Shown here piece after piece: positions 6,122 to 11,784 of a stretch of 11,784 nucleotides of DNA. The notes beneath the pieces are model-generated. The model saw nothing but the letters and a program-made list of their open reading frames with translations, was not told the DNA's origin and ran no database searches. The translations under genes and the position numbers were made by a program. This stretch comes from Acidimicrobiaceae bacterium. Lineage in GTDB: Bacteria; Actinomycetota; Acidimicrobiia; Acidimicrobiales; RAAP-2. The stretch is from assembly GCA_003164275.1 (NCBI GenBank), contig PLSY01000088.1, positions 11,898 to 23,681 on the forward strand. Reading direction: 5' to 3'. The first letter of the stretch is position 1; each line of letters begins with the position of its first letter.

Positions 6122-7117
6122 TCACGATTGCGGTGGGGTCATGGTGGCGTGCATCTTGACCGCTCGCAGCACCGGCGCCGTCTCGATGTGGGTGAGGCCT
6201 TCAAGTGCTGCCATCTCGCCCGTGATGTATTCGTAGAGGCGGCGATCGTCCTGGCAGATGAGGGCCGCGACCAGGTTGGTTGGCCCGGTGGTGGCGGCGG
6301 CGAAAGGGATCTCGGGCCGGCCAGCGAGGGCTGATCCGACCTCGGCGAGGTTGGCCGGGGCCACCGACATCCACAAGAGGGCTCTGGACTGGAATCCCAC
6401 CGCGTCGCTGGCGAGGTCCACGTCGAAGGAGAGAACCCCACAAGCGACAAGCTCCTCGACCCGTCGTCGGACCGTCGATTCGTGCCAGTGGGTGCGAACG
6501 GCGAGCTGGCGGTAAGGGGTGCGGCCATCCTCGGCGAGCGCCTGGAGTAATGGCCAGTCGCTGTCCTGCAGCGTGACCATGGATCGTTCAGTGTGAGTGG
6601 CGCTCCGAACCGGGGGGACGAGCTGAGCGATCTCCTCCTGACAGAGATCGCTCCGACCTGGCGGGGGCGAGGCACCGGTGGAGAAGATGTGTAGGAGACA
6701 GTAGGCGTCGAGGGAGACGACCTGACGGCCGACCGAAAGCTCGCCGACCAGCAGTGAGGTCCGGTGTTCGCCGTCTCTGGAGTGGATCGTGCTGAATATC
6801 TCCGTCCCTCCCGACATCAGCTGCACCCACAACGTGTCCGGATGCTGCGCCAGCCTCGTGGCGACGGCAGCTGCCGATCCCGGAGCGCAGCGAATTCGAA
6901 CGGCCCAGTCGGACCGGCCGAGGCGCTGGGAGTCGAGCTGGCCTACGACCCGTACGACTCGACTGTCGTACAGCCGTCGGTACCGTCGGGCAATGGTCTG
7001 CTCGGAGGATCCGAGGACCTCGGACAGTCGACTGAACGACACTCGTGGATCGAGATAGAGCGCTTGGATGATACGACGGTCCAGGAGATCAATGGCGATT
7101 CTTCTCACGTGATTCAC
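6122..7117 (-). CDS. Tandem Lrp/AsnC-family transcriptional regulator
   Basis: A 331-residue DNA-binding protein made of two Lrp/AsnC-like halves. The first winged helix (about 9-60, LDRRIIQALYLDPRVSFSRL...SEQTIARRYRRL) is followed by an effector-like segment to about 148. The second (about 183-235, LQDSDWPLLQALAEDGRTPYRQLA...HESTVRRRVEEL) is followed by another alpha/beta ligand-binding segment ending in IETAPVLRAVKMH. A single polypeptide may thus mimic an Lrp dimer. This two-unit form is common in actinobacteria. The start is GTG 7117; an in-frame stop lies just upstream, and the nearby ATG at 7127 is out of frame. No Shine-Dalgarno is evident. It is divergent from the MFS exporter with a short shared control region, so it most likely controls the exporter, perhaps in response to a substrate. 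Confidence 0.88.
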   Translation of the reverse strand: MNHVRRIAIDLLDRRIIQALYLDPRVSFSRLSEVLGSSEQTIARRYRRLYDSRVVRVVGQLDSQRLGRSDWAVRIRCAPGSAAAVATRLAQHPDTLWVQLMSGGTEIFSTIHSRDGEHRTSLLVGELSVGRQVVSLDAYCLLHIFSTGASPPPGRSDLCQEEIAQLVPPVRSATHTERSMVTLQDSDWPLLQALAEDGRTPYRQLAVRTHWHESTVRRRVEELVACGVLSFDVDLASDAVGFQSRALLWMSVAPANLAEVGSALAGRPEIPFAAATTGPTNLVAALICQDDRRLYEYITGEMAALEGLTHIETAPVLRAVKMHATMTPPQS

Positions 7118-7192
7118 GGTAGTTCATGGAGTAAATAGGCAGTTATAGACAAATCGGTGGCGGACTGGTGGTTGGAGGTGCAGGCTGTCGTC

Positions 7193-8764
7193 ATGGAGAA
7201 GAAGTGGTGGACCTTGATCGTGGTGTGTGCGGGCACCTTCATGCTGCTGCTGGACGTGACGATCGTGATCGTTGCCCTCCCGAGCATCCAATCGGGACTG
7301 CATGCCAGCTTTAGCGAGGTGCAGTGGGTGGTCGACGCCTACGCCCTGACCCTGGCGTCGGTGCTGCTGACCGCCGGCTCCCTGGCCGATCGGTACGGGC
7401 GCCGATTCCTGTTCACCATCGGTCTCATCGTCTTCACCCTTGGATCGCTGCTCTGCGGGGTAGCCCAGTCACCGATCATGTTGATCATCTCCCGTAGCGC
7501 CCAAGGGATCGGCGGGGCCATCCTGTTCGCCACCGCGCTGGCGCTCCTGGCCCAGAGTTTCCAGGGCCACGAGCGAGGGGTGGCCTTCGGAGTCTGGGGT
7601 GCCGTCACCGGTGTGGCCGTCGGACTCGGACCGGTGCTGGGAGGTGTCATCACCACCGGCATCAGCTGGCGGGGCATCTTTTTGGTGAACCTACCCATCG
7701 GCGTGGCTGCGCTCGTCGTCACCCGATTGAAGGTGGATGAGTCGAAGACACCATATGCGGCACGCCCTGACTGGGCCGGGTTCGCCACCCTCACCGCCGG
7801 ACTGGTCAGCCTGACCTACGGCTTGATCCGCGCCGGCGAGATCGCATGGAGCGACAGCGGAGTCGTCATCTGCCTCGTCCTCGCCGCTGTGTTCTTGGCG
7901 GCCTTCGTGGCCGTGGAGCTGCGGGCGGATCATCCGCTGTTCGACCTGACCCTCTTCCGCATCCCCACGTTCGGCGGAGGACTGGCCGCCGCCTTCGCCA
8001 TGAACGGCTCGCTCTACGCCATGCTCTTGTACCTCGTGCTCTACCTGCAGGACGACCTGGGCTACTCCGCCCTCGGGACGGGACTCCGACTGCTCATCAT
8101 GAGCGGTGTGACTCTTGTGACGGCGACGATTGCCGGACGGCTCAGCACCCACATGCCCGTCAGGTGGCTCATCGGTCCGGGACTCCTTCTTGTCGGGATC
8201 GGCCTGCTGCTCATGACCGGGCTCGACAGGGCTAGCACTTGGACTCATCTGATCCCCGGCTTCATCGTGGCCGGTGCCGGATCGGGACTCGTCAATCCGC
8301 CCCTGGCTTCCACAGCAGTAGGCGTGGTGACACCACAACGCTCGGGCATGGCATCGGGGGTGAATACGACCTTCCGTCAGATCGGCATCGCCACCGGCAT
8401 CGCCGTCTACGGTTCGATCTTCGCCTCCTCCCTACACAACAAGATGGACCAAGCCCTGTCTGGAAACCCGTCGCTGCACCGGCTCCTGCCCTCGATCGTC
8501 ACTGCCATCCAGCAGGGCAACACCGGCCAGGCCCTCGGCGCCGTGCCAGCACCGCTCCGTGCGCCGCTCATCGACGCCATCCACTCCAGCTTCGCCAGCA
8601 CCCTCGACGTTCTTCTCGTGATCAGCGCCGTCCTGGCCCTAGCCGGGGCGGCCTGTTCGGTCGGACTCATCCGGTCCCGGGACTTCGTCGCCTCTCACCA
8701 GGCCCGGCCAGCTCCGGCATCGACAGGCCCGGCCACGGAGTCAGCGGCACAGGCTTCATCCTGA
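7193..8764 (+). CDS. DHA2-family (14-TM) MFS multidrug/efflux transporter
   Basis: A 523-residue major facilitator of the drug:H+ antiporter-2 type, expected in the cytoplasmic membrane exporting small molecules with proton motive force. Visible signatures: the first-helix motif LDVTIVIVALPSI (20-32); motif A, GSLADRYGRR (62-71); motif B, RSAQGIGGA (101-109); and the antiporter motif C, GAVTGVAVGLGPVLGG (136-151). Length and hydrophobic pattern fit 14 helices. The tail after the last helix (SRDFVASHQARPAPAS...) is soluble. ATG 7193 is chosen because relatives start a few residues before WWTLIVVC; GGAGG lies 14 nt upstream, which is long. GTG 7157 is in frame with TATAGA (7144-7149) just before it and would give a leaderless 535-residue form. 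Probable control by the divergent Lrp-like regulator. Substrate unknown. Confidence 0.9.
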   Translation: MEKKWWTLIVVCAGTFMLLLDVTIVIVALPSIQSGLHASFSEVQWVVDAYALTLASVLLTAGSLADRYGRRFLFTIGLIVFTLGSLLCGVAQSPIMLIISRSAQGIGGAILFATALALLAQSFQGHERGVAFGVWGAVTGVAVGLGPVLGGVITTGISWRGIFLVNLPIGVAALVVTRLKVDESKTPYAARPDWAGFATLTAGLVSLTYGLIRAGEIAWSDSGVVICLVLAAVFLAAFVAVELRADHPLFDLTLFRIPTFGGGLAAAFAMNGSLYAMLLYLVLYLQDDLGYSALGTGLRLLIMSGVTLVTATIAGRLSTHMPVRWLIGPGLLLVGIGLLLMTGLDRASTWTHLIPGFIVAGAGSGLVNPPLASTAVGVVTPQRSGMASGVNTTFRQIGIATGIAVYGSIFASSLHNKMDQALSGNPSLHRLLPSIVTAIQQGNTGQALGAVPAPLRAPLIDAIHSSFASTLDVLLVISAVLALAGAACSVGLIRSRDFVASHQARPAPASTGPATESAAQASS

Positions 8765-8789
8765 CGGCCGGTAGCGGGATCCGGAGCGC

Positions 8790-9005
8790 TCAGGAGCAGT
8801 CGTCACCTTCTCTGAGGTCGGCGATGAGCCCCGGAGGCGTCGGCTGCCATCCGAGCAGGTCCTTGCCGATGCCGAGCCACAGTGAGGAGCGAGGCCACGC
8901 TGGTGATCGCCACGATCCGCGGCTACTGCTTGACTTGCTCGCCGCCGGTGACCAGGTCCGGGTCGAGGACGCGGCCGAGAGCTTCTCGCCGCCCTCGAGC
9001 CTCAC
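8790..9005 (-). pseudogene. Probable remnant of an NAD-dependent epimerase/dehydratase
   Basis: The minus-strand frame ends with LGWQPTPPGLIADLREG, which resembles the C-terminus of extended short-chain dehydrogenase/epimerase proteins (LGWxPTHPSLxxDLxxG). Nothing else of the family is left: no Rossmann GxxGxxG, no YxxxK. The sequence before it (MRLEGGEKLSAASST...) is low-complexity, and a second minus frame overlapping 8935-9015 reads a more protein-like peptide (EALGRVLDPDLVTGGEQV) before stopping. Frameshifts and deletion of most of a gene would explain this. The evidence is one short motif, so the call is weak. The rest of 8765-9056 shows no gene. Confidence 0.3.
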
Positions 9006-9056
9006 CGAACCTCATGGGCCGCCAGGGTGCCGGCGTGATACTTGAGCGCTGGCCGA

Positions 9057-9407
9057 CTACTGAGGTCCCAGCTGGTCGGGCTTGCGGTCCTTGTGGGCTG
9101 GATCACGCGACTCCTCCGTCGCATCGACGGCCGTCGTTTCGATGACTTCGCCAGCATTGGCTGGGCCGTACCGCCAGAGGAACGCCCGGGCCTGGCTCTC
9201 TCGTCGCTCTCGGCGCTTCGGGCTGACAGCGAGCATGAGCCGGTCCACGCCGATGGCGATCAGGCCCACGACGACCAACGCAGCTGCGATGGCGAGGACG
9301 AAGACCCCGACGAAGACAACCAGGACCACGATGGCCGCCAGCACGACGGCGCCCATGATCGCGGTGAGGCAACCGAACCTCCCCGAGGGTGGCTGGACAT
9401 TAGCCAT
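9057..9407 (-). CDS. Small hypothetical membrane protein
   Basis: A 116-residue protein of unrecognised family. A short polar start (MANVQPPSGRFG) is followed by a long, very hydrophobic stretch at about residues 13-60, long enough for two helices (CLTAIMGAVVLAAIVVLVVF and FVLAIAAALVVVGLIAIGV). Then comes a basic cytoplasmic segment (SPKRRERRESQARAF) and a charged tail rich in Glu, Lys and Asp. ATG 9407 is preferred, with GGTGG about 13 nt upstream; ATG 9419 is in frame and would add MIGP. Longer starts up to 9539 add unconvincing sequence. No partner gene is evident. A mirrored frame exists on the other strand, but only this one gives a sensible membrane protein. Confidence 0.6.
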   Translation of the reverse strand: MANVQPPSGRFGCLTAIMGAVVLAAIVVLVVFVGVFVLAIAAALVVVGLIAIGVDRLMLAVSPKRRERRESQARAFLWRYGPANAGEVIETTAVDATEESRDPAHKDRKPDQLGPQ

Positions 9408-9575
9408 GGGACCAATCATTCCACCAGACGTGGCGTCCCGGTTCCTCGCTCCATAGCCGGGCGCTTCGAGCAAATGCAGTGAGCCCAGCCGCCATAGCCC
9501 GAGCTCGTCCGTCTCAGGATCGGTGGCCCCGAACATCATGCGGTGGGGTGGGTGCGCGGCTGCATCGGTACGGCC

Positions 9576-9653
9576 TCAGGCTTGGAAGGCGGATATCGCG
9601 GCGCAAGCGAATGTGAGTGCAATCAACGGAACCATCAGTAGCCAGATCATCAT
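9576..9653 (-). CDS. Possible 25-residue single-helix membrane peptide
   Basis: ATG 9653 (followed at once by a second ATG) opens a frame that encodes one hydrophobic helix: MMIWLLMVPLIALTFACAAI then SAFQA and TGA. This looks like the small single-pass membrane peptides often missed in annotation. Against it, no strong ribosome site (only GGACCGAG just upstream) and no TANNNT box at the spacing used by neighbours are visible. A hydrophobic frame this short can occur by chance. Apart from this and a small hairpin, 9408-9863 holds nothing recognisable. Confidence 0.3.
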   Translation of the reverse strand: MMIWLLMVPLIALTFACAAISAFQA

Positions 9654-9732
9654 CTCGGTCCAAGCAGTTGTCGCTTTGTCTGCTTGCCTCCATCACCGAA
9701 CCTATGGACCGATTTCAAGAGAACCGTAAGCG

Positions 9733-9747
9733 GCACTTCAAAAGTGC
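9733..9747. repeat. Small perfect hairpin GCACTT-CAA-AAGTGC
   Basis: A 6-bp perfect stem with a 3-nt loop in the non-coding stretch before the pRiA4b-like gene. No T-run follows. It could be a weak terminator or a short protein-binding dyad. Confidence 0.35.
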
Positions 9748-9851
9748 ATAAGGAGTTGACCTCCGTCCACGACGCGAGCCTGTTTGGGCCAGTGCTCAGA
9801 TCGACGCAGCCTTGGCCGGGACGTCACTCCGGAGGCGGACCCCAACGTCGA

Positions 9852-9857
9852 TAGCGT
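9852..9857 (+). promoter_or_regulatory. -10-like TAGCGT box for a leaderless start at 9864
   Basis: TAGCGT fits TANNNT and ends exactly 6 nt before GTG 9864. No Shine-Dalgarno is present, and the same spacing recurs at four other genes in the window. Confidence 0.45.
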
Positions 9858-9863
9858 GGTCAC

Positions 9864-10433
9864 GTGGTCCTCCACGGTGATCAGCCATCAAGTGCGAGTG
9901 CCCTTTCGCTACGGGTCCACCTCTCCGGCACCGACCCGGTCGTCTGGAGACGGGTCCTCGTGCCTGGGTCAATCACCATGGCCGAGCTCAGCACCATGCT
10001 GCTCACGGTCATGGGATGGGACAACTCCCATGCGCACGCCTTCCGGGTGGGTGGCACGAACTACCTGCCCCTCGGCGAGATCGACGAGGACGACGAGATC
10101 GACGAAGAGAAGGTGACGACCCTCGAGGCCGTCGGAGGTGAGCTCCACTTCTTCTACGACTACGACTTCGGTGACGGATGGGTGCACGAGGTGCTCGTCG
10201 AAGGGGTGGTCCGCTCAATCCCCAGCCTGCAGTTCGCCGTCTGCCTCGACGGGGAGAACGCCTGCCCGCCAGAAGACGTGGGGGGCGTGTCCGGTTACGC
10301 CGAGTTCCTCCATGCCGTCCTCGATCCCGACGACCTGGCGCACGACAGCTATCTCGAGTGGGTCGGCGGATCCTTCGATCCGGAAACCTTCGACCTGGCT
10401 GGAGCCAATGCCCGGCTGCAGCGCCTTCGATGA
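9864..10433 (+). CDS. Plasmid pRiA4b ORF-3 family protein
   Basis: A 189-residue soluble protein of the pRiA4b ORF-3-like family (PF07929), which also includes the TnpR protein of IS1096. Signatures: LRVHLSGTDPVVWRRVLVPG (16-35), MLLTVMGWDNSHAHAFRVGG (a typical L..GW...H.H.F), YDYDFGDGWVHEVLVE, CLDGENACPPEDVGGVSGYAEFL, and DPDDLAHDSYLEWVGGSFDPETFD near the end. All the usual blocks are present, so the gene looks intact. Members are common on plasmids, in mobile elements and as solitary chromosomal genes; biochemical function is not established. Start: GTG 9864 with TAGCGT (9852-9857) six bases upstream and no Shine-Dalgarno, suggesting a leaderless mRNA. It lies 60 bp before the toxin-antitoxin-like pair and near an ISL3 transposase, which suggests an acquired cluster. 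Confidence 0.85.
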   Translation: MVLHGDQPSSASALSLRVHLSGTDPVVWRRVLVPGSITMAELSTMLLTVMGWDNSHAHAFRVGGTNYLPLGEIDEDDEIDEEKVTTLEAVGGELHFFYDYDFGDGWVHEVLVEGVVRSIPSLQFAVCLDGENACPPEDVGGVSGYAEFLHAVLDPDDLAHDSYLEWVGGSFDPETFDLAGANARLQRLR

Positions 10434-10465
10434 AGCCATTGCCCGTATCGGCATGGGAGCTGTTT

Positions 10466-10487
10466 ATGGTATCTGATCTGATACCAT
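10466..10487. promoter_or_regulatory. Dyad operator in front of the XRE-nucleotidyltransferase pair
   Basis: ATGGTATC (10466-10473) and GATACCAT (10480-10487) form a perfect 8-bp inverted repeat with a 6-bp centre, TGATCT. The right arm includes TACCAT (10482-10487), a TANNNT -10-like box that ends 6 nt before the ATG at 10494. XRE-family dimer binding would therefore cover the promoter and repress the operon, the usual autoregulation of antitoxin genes. Binding by the XRE protein is inferred. Confidence 0.65.
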
Positions 10488-10493
10488 GAGTTC

Positions 10494-10808
10494 ATGGATG
10501 CCGCCCTCATCATCCGCACGGCTCGGGGTCGCTCGAAGCTGAGCCTCCGAGCGCTGGCCGATCGCGCCGGGACGTCGCACGCGACGCTGTCGGCCTACGA
10601 GAAGGGTCGGGTGGATCCGTCGACGGCCGTCCTGTCACGGATCGTGGCGGCGGCCGGACAGTCGCTCGAGACCACGCTCCTCAGCGCGCCGCCCGACATC
10701 GACGGCCTGTCCCGCGGCGACGAGCTGCTTGCCGTCCTCGAGCTGGCCGAGCAGTTTCCCGCACGCCATGCGCCACGCCTCGAGTTCCCCGGGTTCGGAC
10801 AGCTGTGA
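10494..10808 (+). CDS. XRE-family HTH regulator, probable antitoxin
   Basis: A 104-residue protein. Residues about 4-60 form a Cro/C1-type HTH: IIRTARGRSKLSLRALADRA, TSHATLSAYEKGRVDPSTAV, LSRIVAAAGQSLE. The remaining ~45 residues (SAPPDIDGLSRGDELLAVLELAEQFPARHAPRLEFPGFGQL) are acidic and Pro-rich, like a partner-binding tail. ATG 10494 is preferred: the dyad with TACCAT ends 6 nt before it and no Shine-Dalgarno is seen, so a leaderless mRNA is likely. Its TGA overlaps the GTG start of the nucleotidyltransferase gene (GTGA, 10805-10808), so the two are translationally coupled, as in antitoxin-first toxin-antitoxin operons. The antitoxin role comes from this arrangement and is not proven. Confidence 0.8.
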   Translation: MDAALIIRTARGRSKLSLRALADRAGTSHATLSAYEKGRVDPSTAVLSRIVAAAGQSLETTLLSAPPDIDGLSRGDELLAVLELAEQFPARHAPRLEFPGFGQL

Positions 10809-11350
10809 CTTCGATCGCCGAGAAGATGGTGGCCATCGCCGGGGCCCTCGATGCCCACGGACTCCCCTATGCCTTCGGAGGTGCCCTGGCATTGGCCTTC
10901 TGCACCGAACGGGCGCGAGGCACGATCGACATCGATGTGAACGTCTTCGTCGGCCAGGAGGAGACCAGTCGGGTCCTCGGGGCGTTGGATCCGGACATCG
11001 GCTATGGCGATGCGGATCGAAAGGCCCTCGAACGCGACGGGCAGACCCGGCTGTGGTGGGATCAGACACCGGTCGACGTCTTCCTCGACACCACCGACTT
11101 CCACGTCCAGGCGGCCCAGCGCCGGCAACTCCACGAGTTCGCCGGCCGGTCGCTCCCCTTCCTCGGCTGTTCCGACCTCGCCGTCTTCAAGGCCTTCTTC
11201 AACAGGACGAAGGACTGGGCGGACCTAGAAGAGATGCAAGCCATCGGCGCCCTCAACGTCGACCAGACGCTCGGCGTCCTCATTCGCTACCTCGGAGAGG
11301 ACGACGAACGCGTCGAACGGCTCCGGTCACTGACCGGCCCGAGCCGATGA
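10805..11350 (+). CDS. AbiEii/DUF6036-like nucleotidyltransferase, probable toxin
   Basis: A 181-residue protein of the DNA polymerase beta-like nucleotidyltransferase fold. The active-site elements are visible in order: FGGALALAF (Gly25-Gly26), then RGTIDIDV (Asp42 and Asp44, the metal-binding DxD), and a third acidic residue in TPVDVFLD (Asp91). KAFFNRTKDWADLEEM (129-144) matches the conserved K...R.KD..DL helix of AbiEii-type and minimal toxin nucleotidyltransferases. Such enzymes transfer nucleotides to RNA or protein targets; in MenT and AbiEii systems tRNA modification stops growth. The target here cannot be read from sequence. Start: GTG 10805, overlapping the XRE stop by four bases; no other start is near. 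All expected catalytic residues are present, so it looks active. A non-toxin metabolic role is possible but less likely given the partner. Confidence 0.8.
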   Translation: MTSIAEKMVAIAGALDAHGLPYAFGGALALAFCTERARGTIDIDVNVFVGQEETSRVLGALDPDIGYGDADRKALERDGQTRLWWDQTPVDVFLDTTDFHVQAAQRRQLHEFAGRSLPFLGCSDLAVFKAFFNRTKDWADLEEMQAIGALNVDQTLGVLIRYLGEDDERVERLRSLTGPSR

Positions 11351-11784
11351 CCGGGCGCACTCCCCGACTGGGCGAAACTCTCAGCTGTCAAAGCGGCTTT
11401 ACGCGATGAGGCGTGGGTGGCGGCCTCGGATTCGTGCAGTTGATCGAGTGTTCCATGTGACTCCCGAGTGGAGCAACAGCCGGAGCCGATAGTTCTCGAA
11501 GTTGCGTAGTCCGTGCCCGATCCTTCGAAGCTTCTCGGCGATGAGGTTCTGGGCCTCGGTCGGTCCGTTGGAGATCCCGGTCACGTGATAGTTGAGGATC
11601 TCTTCCTCCCAGGTCGAGACGGTCTTGGCCAACCGGGTGAGCTCGGGGACGTCGGCCTCGGCGGCGTGTTGGTAGAAGGCGACCAGCCTCCACCGGGCGG
11701 CATGCAGGTTCCTGGCGGCGTACATCTCTCGGAGGAGCTCCTTGCCGAGGATCCCAGCCCCACACTCGCCGTCGGGGTCGCCCG
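11351..11784. mobile_element. One end of an ISL3-family insertion sequence
   Basis: The element includes the transposase at 11399-11784, and its left boundary must lie between the stop of the nucleotidyltransferase gene (11350) and the transposase stop. I cannot identify the terminal inverted repeat because the other end is outside the window. AAAGCGGCTTT (11390-11400) is a short palindrome over the transposase stop codon and is not a convincing terminus. Confidence 0.55.
11399..11784 (-). CDS. ISL3-family transposase, C-terminal part (runs off the window)
   Basis: The frame is open to the right edge (codon phase from 11782), so the 5' part lies outside the window; the internal ATG at 11725 is not the start. 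Visible sequence: ELLREMYAARNLHAARWRLV, then STWEEEILNYHVTGISNGPTEAQNLIAEKL and RRIGHGLRNFENYRLRLLLH. The blocks TGxSNGPTEAxN and KRxGHGxRNFxNYRLRLLLxxG are the C-terminal signature of DDE_Tnp_ISL3 transposases; the Glu of the GPTEA block is usually taken as the last catalytic acid. It ends at TAA 11401-11399. No frameshift is seen in this part. It converges on the nucleotidyltransferase gene with about 50 bp between the two stop codons. Confidence 0.87.
   Translation of the reverse strand, partial: GDPDGECGAGILGKELLREMYAARNLHAARWRLVAFYQHAAEADVPELTRLAKTVSTWEEEILNYHVTGISNGPTEAQNLIAEKLRRIGHGLRNFENYRLRLLLHSGVTWNTRSTARIRGRHPRLIA

Noticed and set aside
11390..11400. AAAGCGGCTTT as the terminal inverted repeat of the ISL3 element
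   Set aside because: It is a short self-palindrome over the transposase stop codon. An IS end must be compared with the other terminus, which is not in the window.

Overview
The window looks like chromosomal DNA from a high-GC actinobacterium. Codon third positions are strongly G/C. The gene set includes a sortase with an anchored surface protein, a double Lrp/AsnC regulator, a DHA2-type exporter and short helix-turn-helix regulators. Several genes have a TANNNT box six bases before the start codon and no Shine-Dalgarno, which is the known signature of leaderless genes in Actinobacteria and Deinococci. I cannot place the organism more precisely; an Acidimicrobiia-like lineage is only an impression.

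Layout. 1-311: 3' end of a membrane protein gene (+). 312-614: no gene, but a strong 12-bp hairpin between convergent genes. 615-1604 (-): secreted or membrane-anchored cysteine-rich protein. It is divergent from a small HTH regulator (1682-2050, +). Three copies of a TCAAC/GTTGA operator-like motif lie between them, on top of a near-consensus promoter. 2113-4024 (-): two-gene cell-surface operon, a DUF3494 (ice-binding-like) protein with an FPHTG sorting signal followed by a class F-like sortase. A winged-helix regulator (4157-4432, +) is divergent from it. 4433-5267: about 830 bp without a convincing gene, holding a 4 x 14-bp tandem repeat and perfect inverted repeats. 5268-6026 (+): Bax inhibitor-1/YccA-like membrane protein. 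6122-7117 (-): tandem Lrp/AsnC regulator, divergent from a 14-TM DHA2 MFS exporter (7193-8764, +). 8765-9056: decayed DNA with a probable fragment of an NAD-dependent epimerase. 9057-9407 (-): small membrane protein. 9408-9863: mostly non-coding, with one possible 25-residue membrane peptide.

The last 2 kb look like an accessory cluster. They hold a pRiA4b ORF-3-like protein (9864-10433), an XRE antitoxin-like regulator translationally coupled to an AbiEii-type nucleotidyltransferase (10494-11350) behind a perfect dyad, and the 3' part of an ISL3-family transposase that runs off the window (11399-11784, -).

The most interesting points are: (i) the triple operator covering the -35, spacer and start codon of a leaderless gene next to a small HTH gene; (ii) the self-contained surface-anchoring operon with its own regulator and a sortase with no Arg after its Cys; (iii) the XRE/nucleotidyltransferase pair with a 22-bp dyad operator; (iv) the repeated, precisely spaced TANNNT-N6-start arrangement at five genes.
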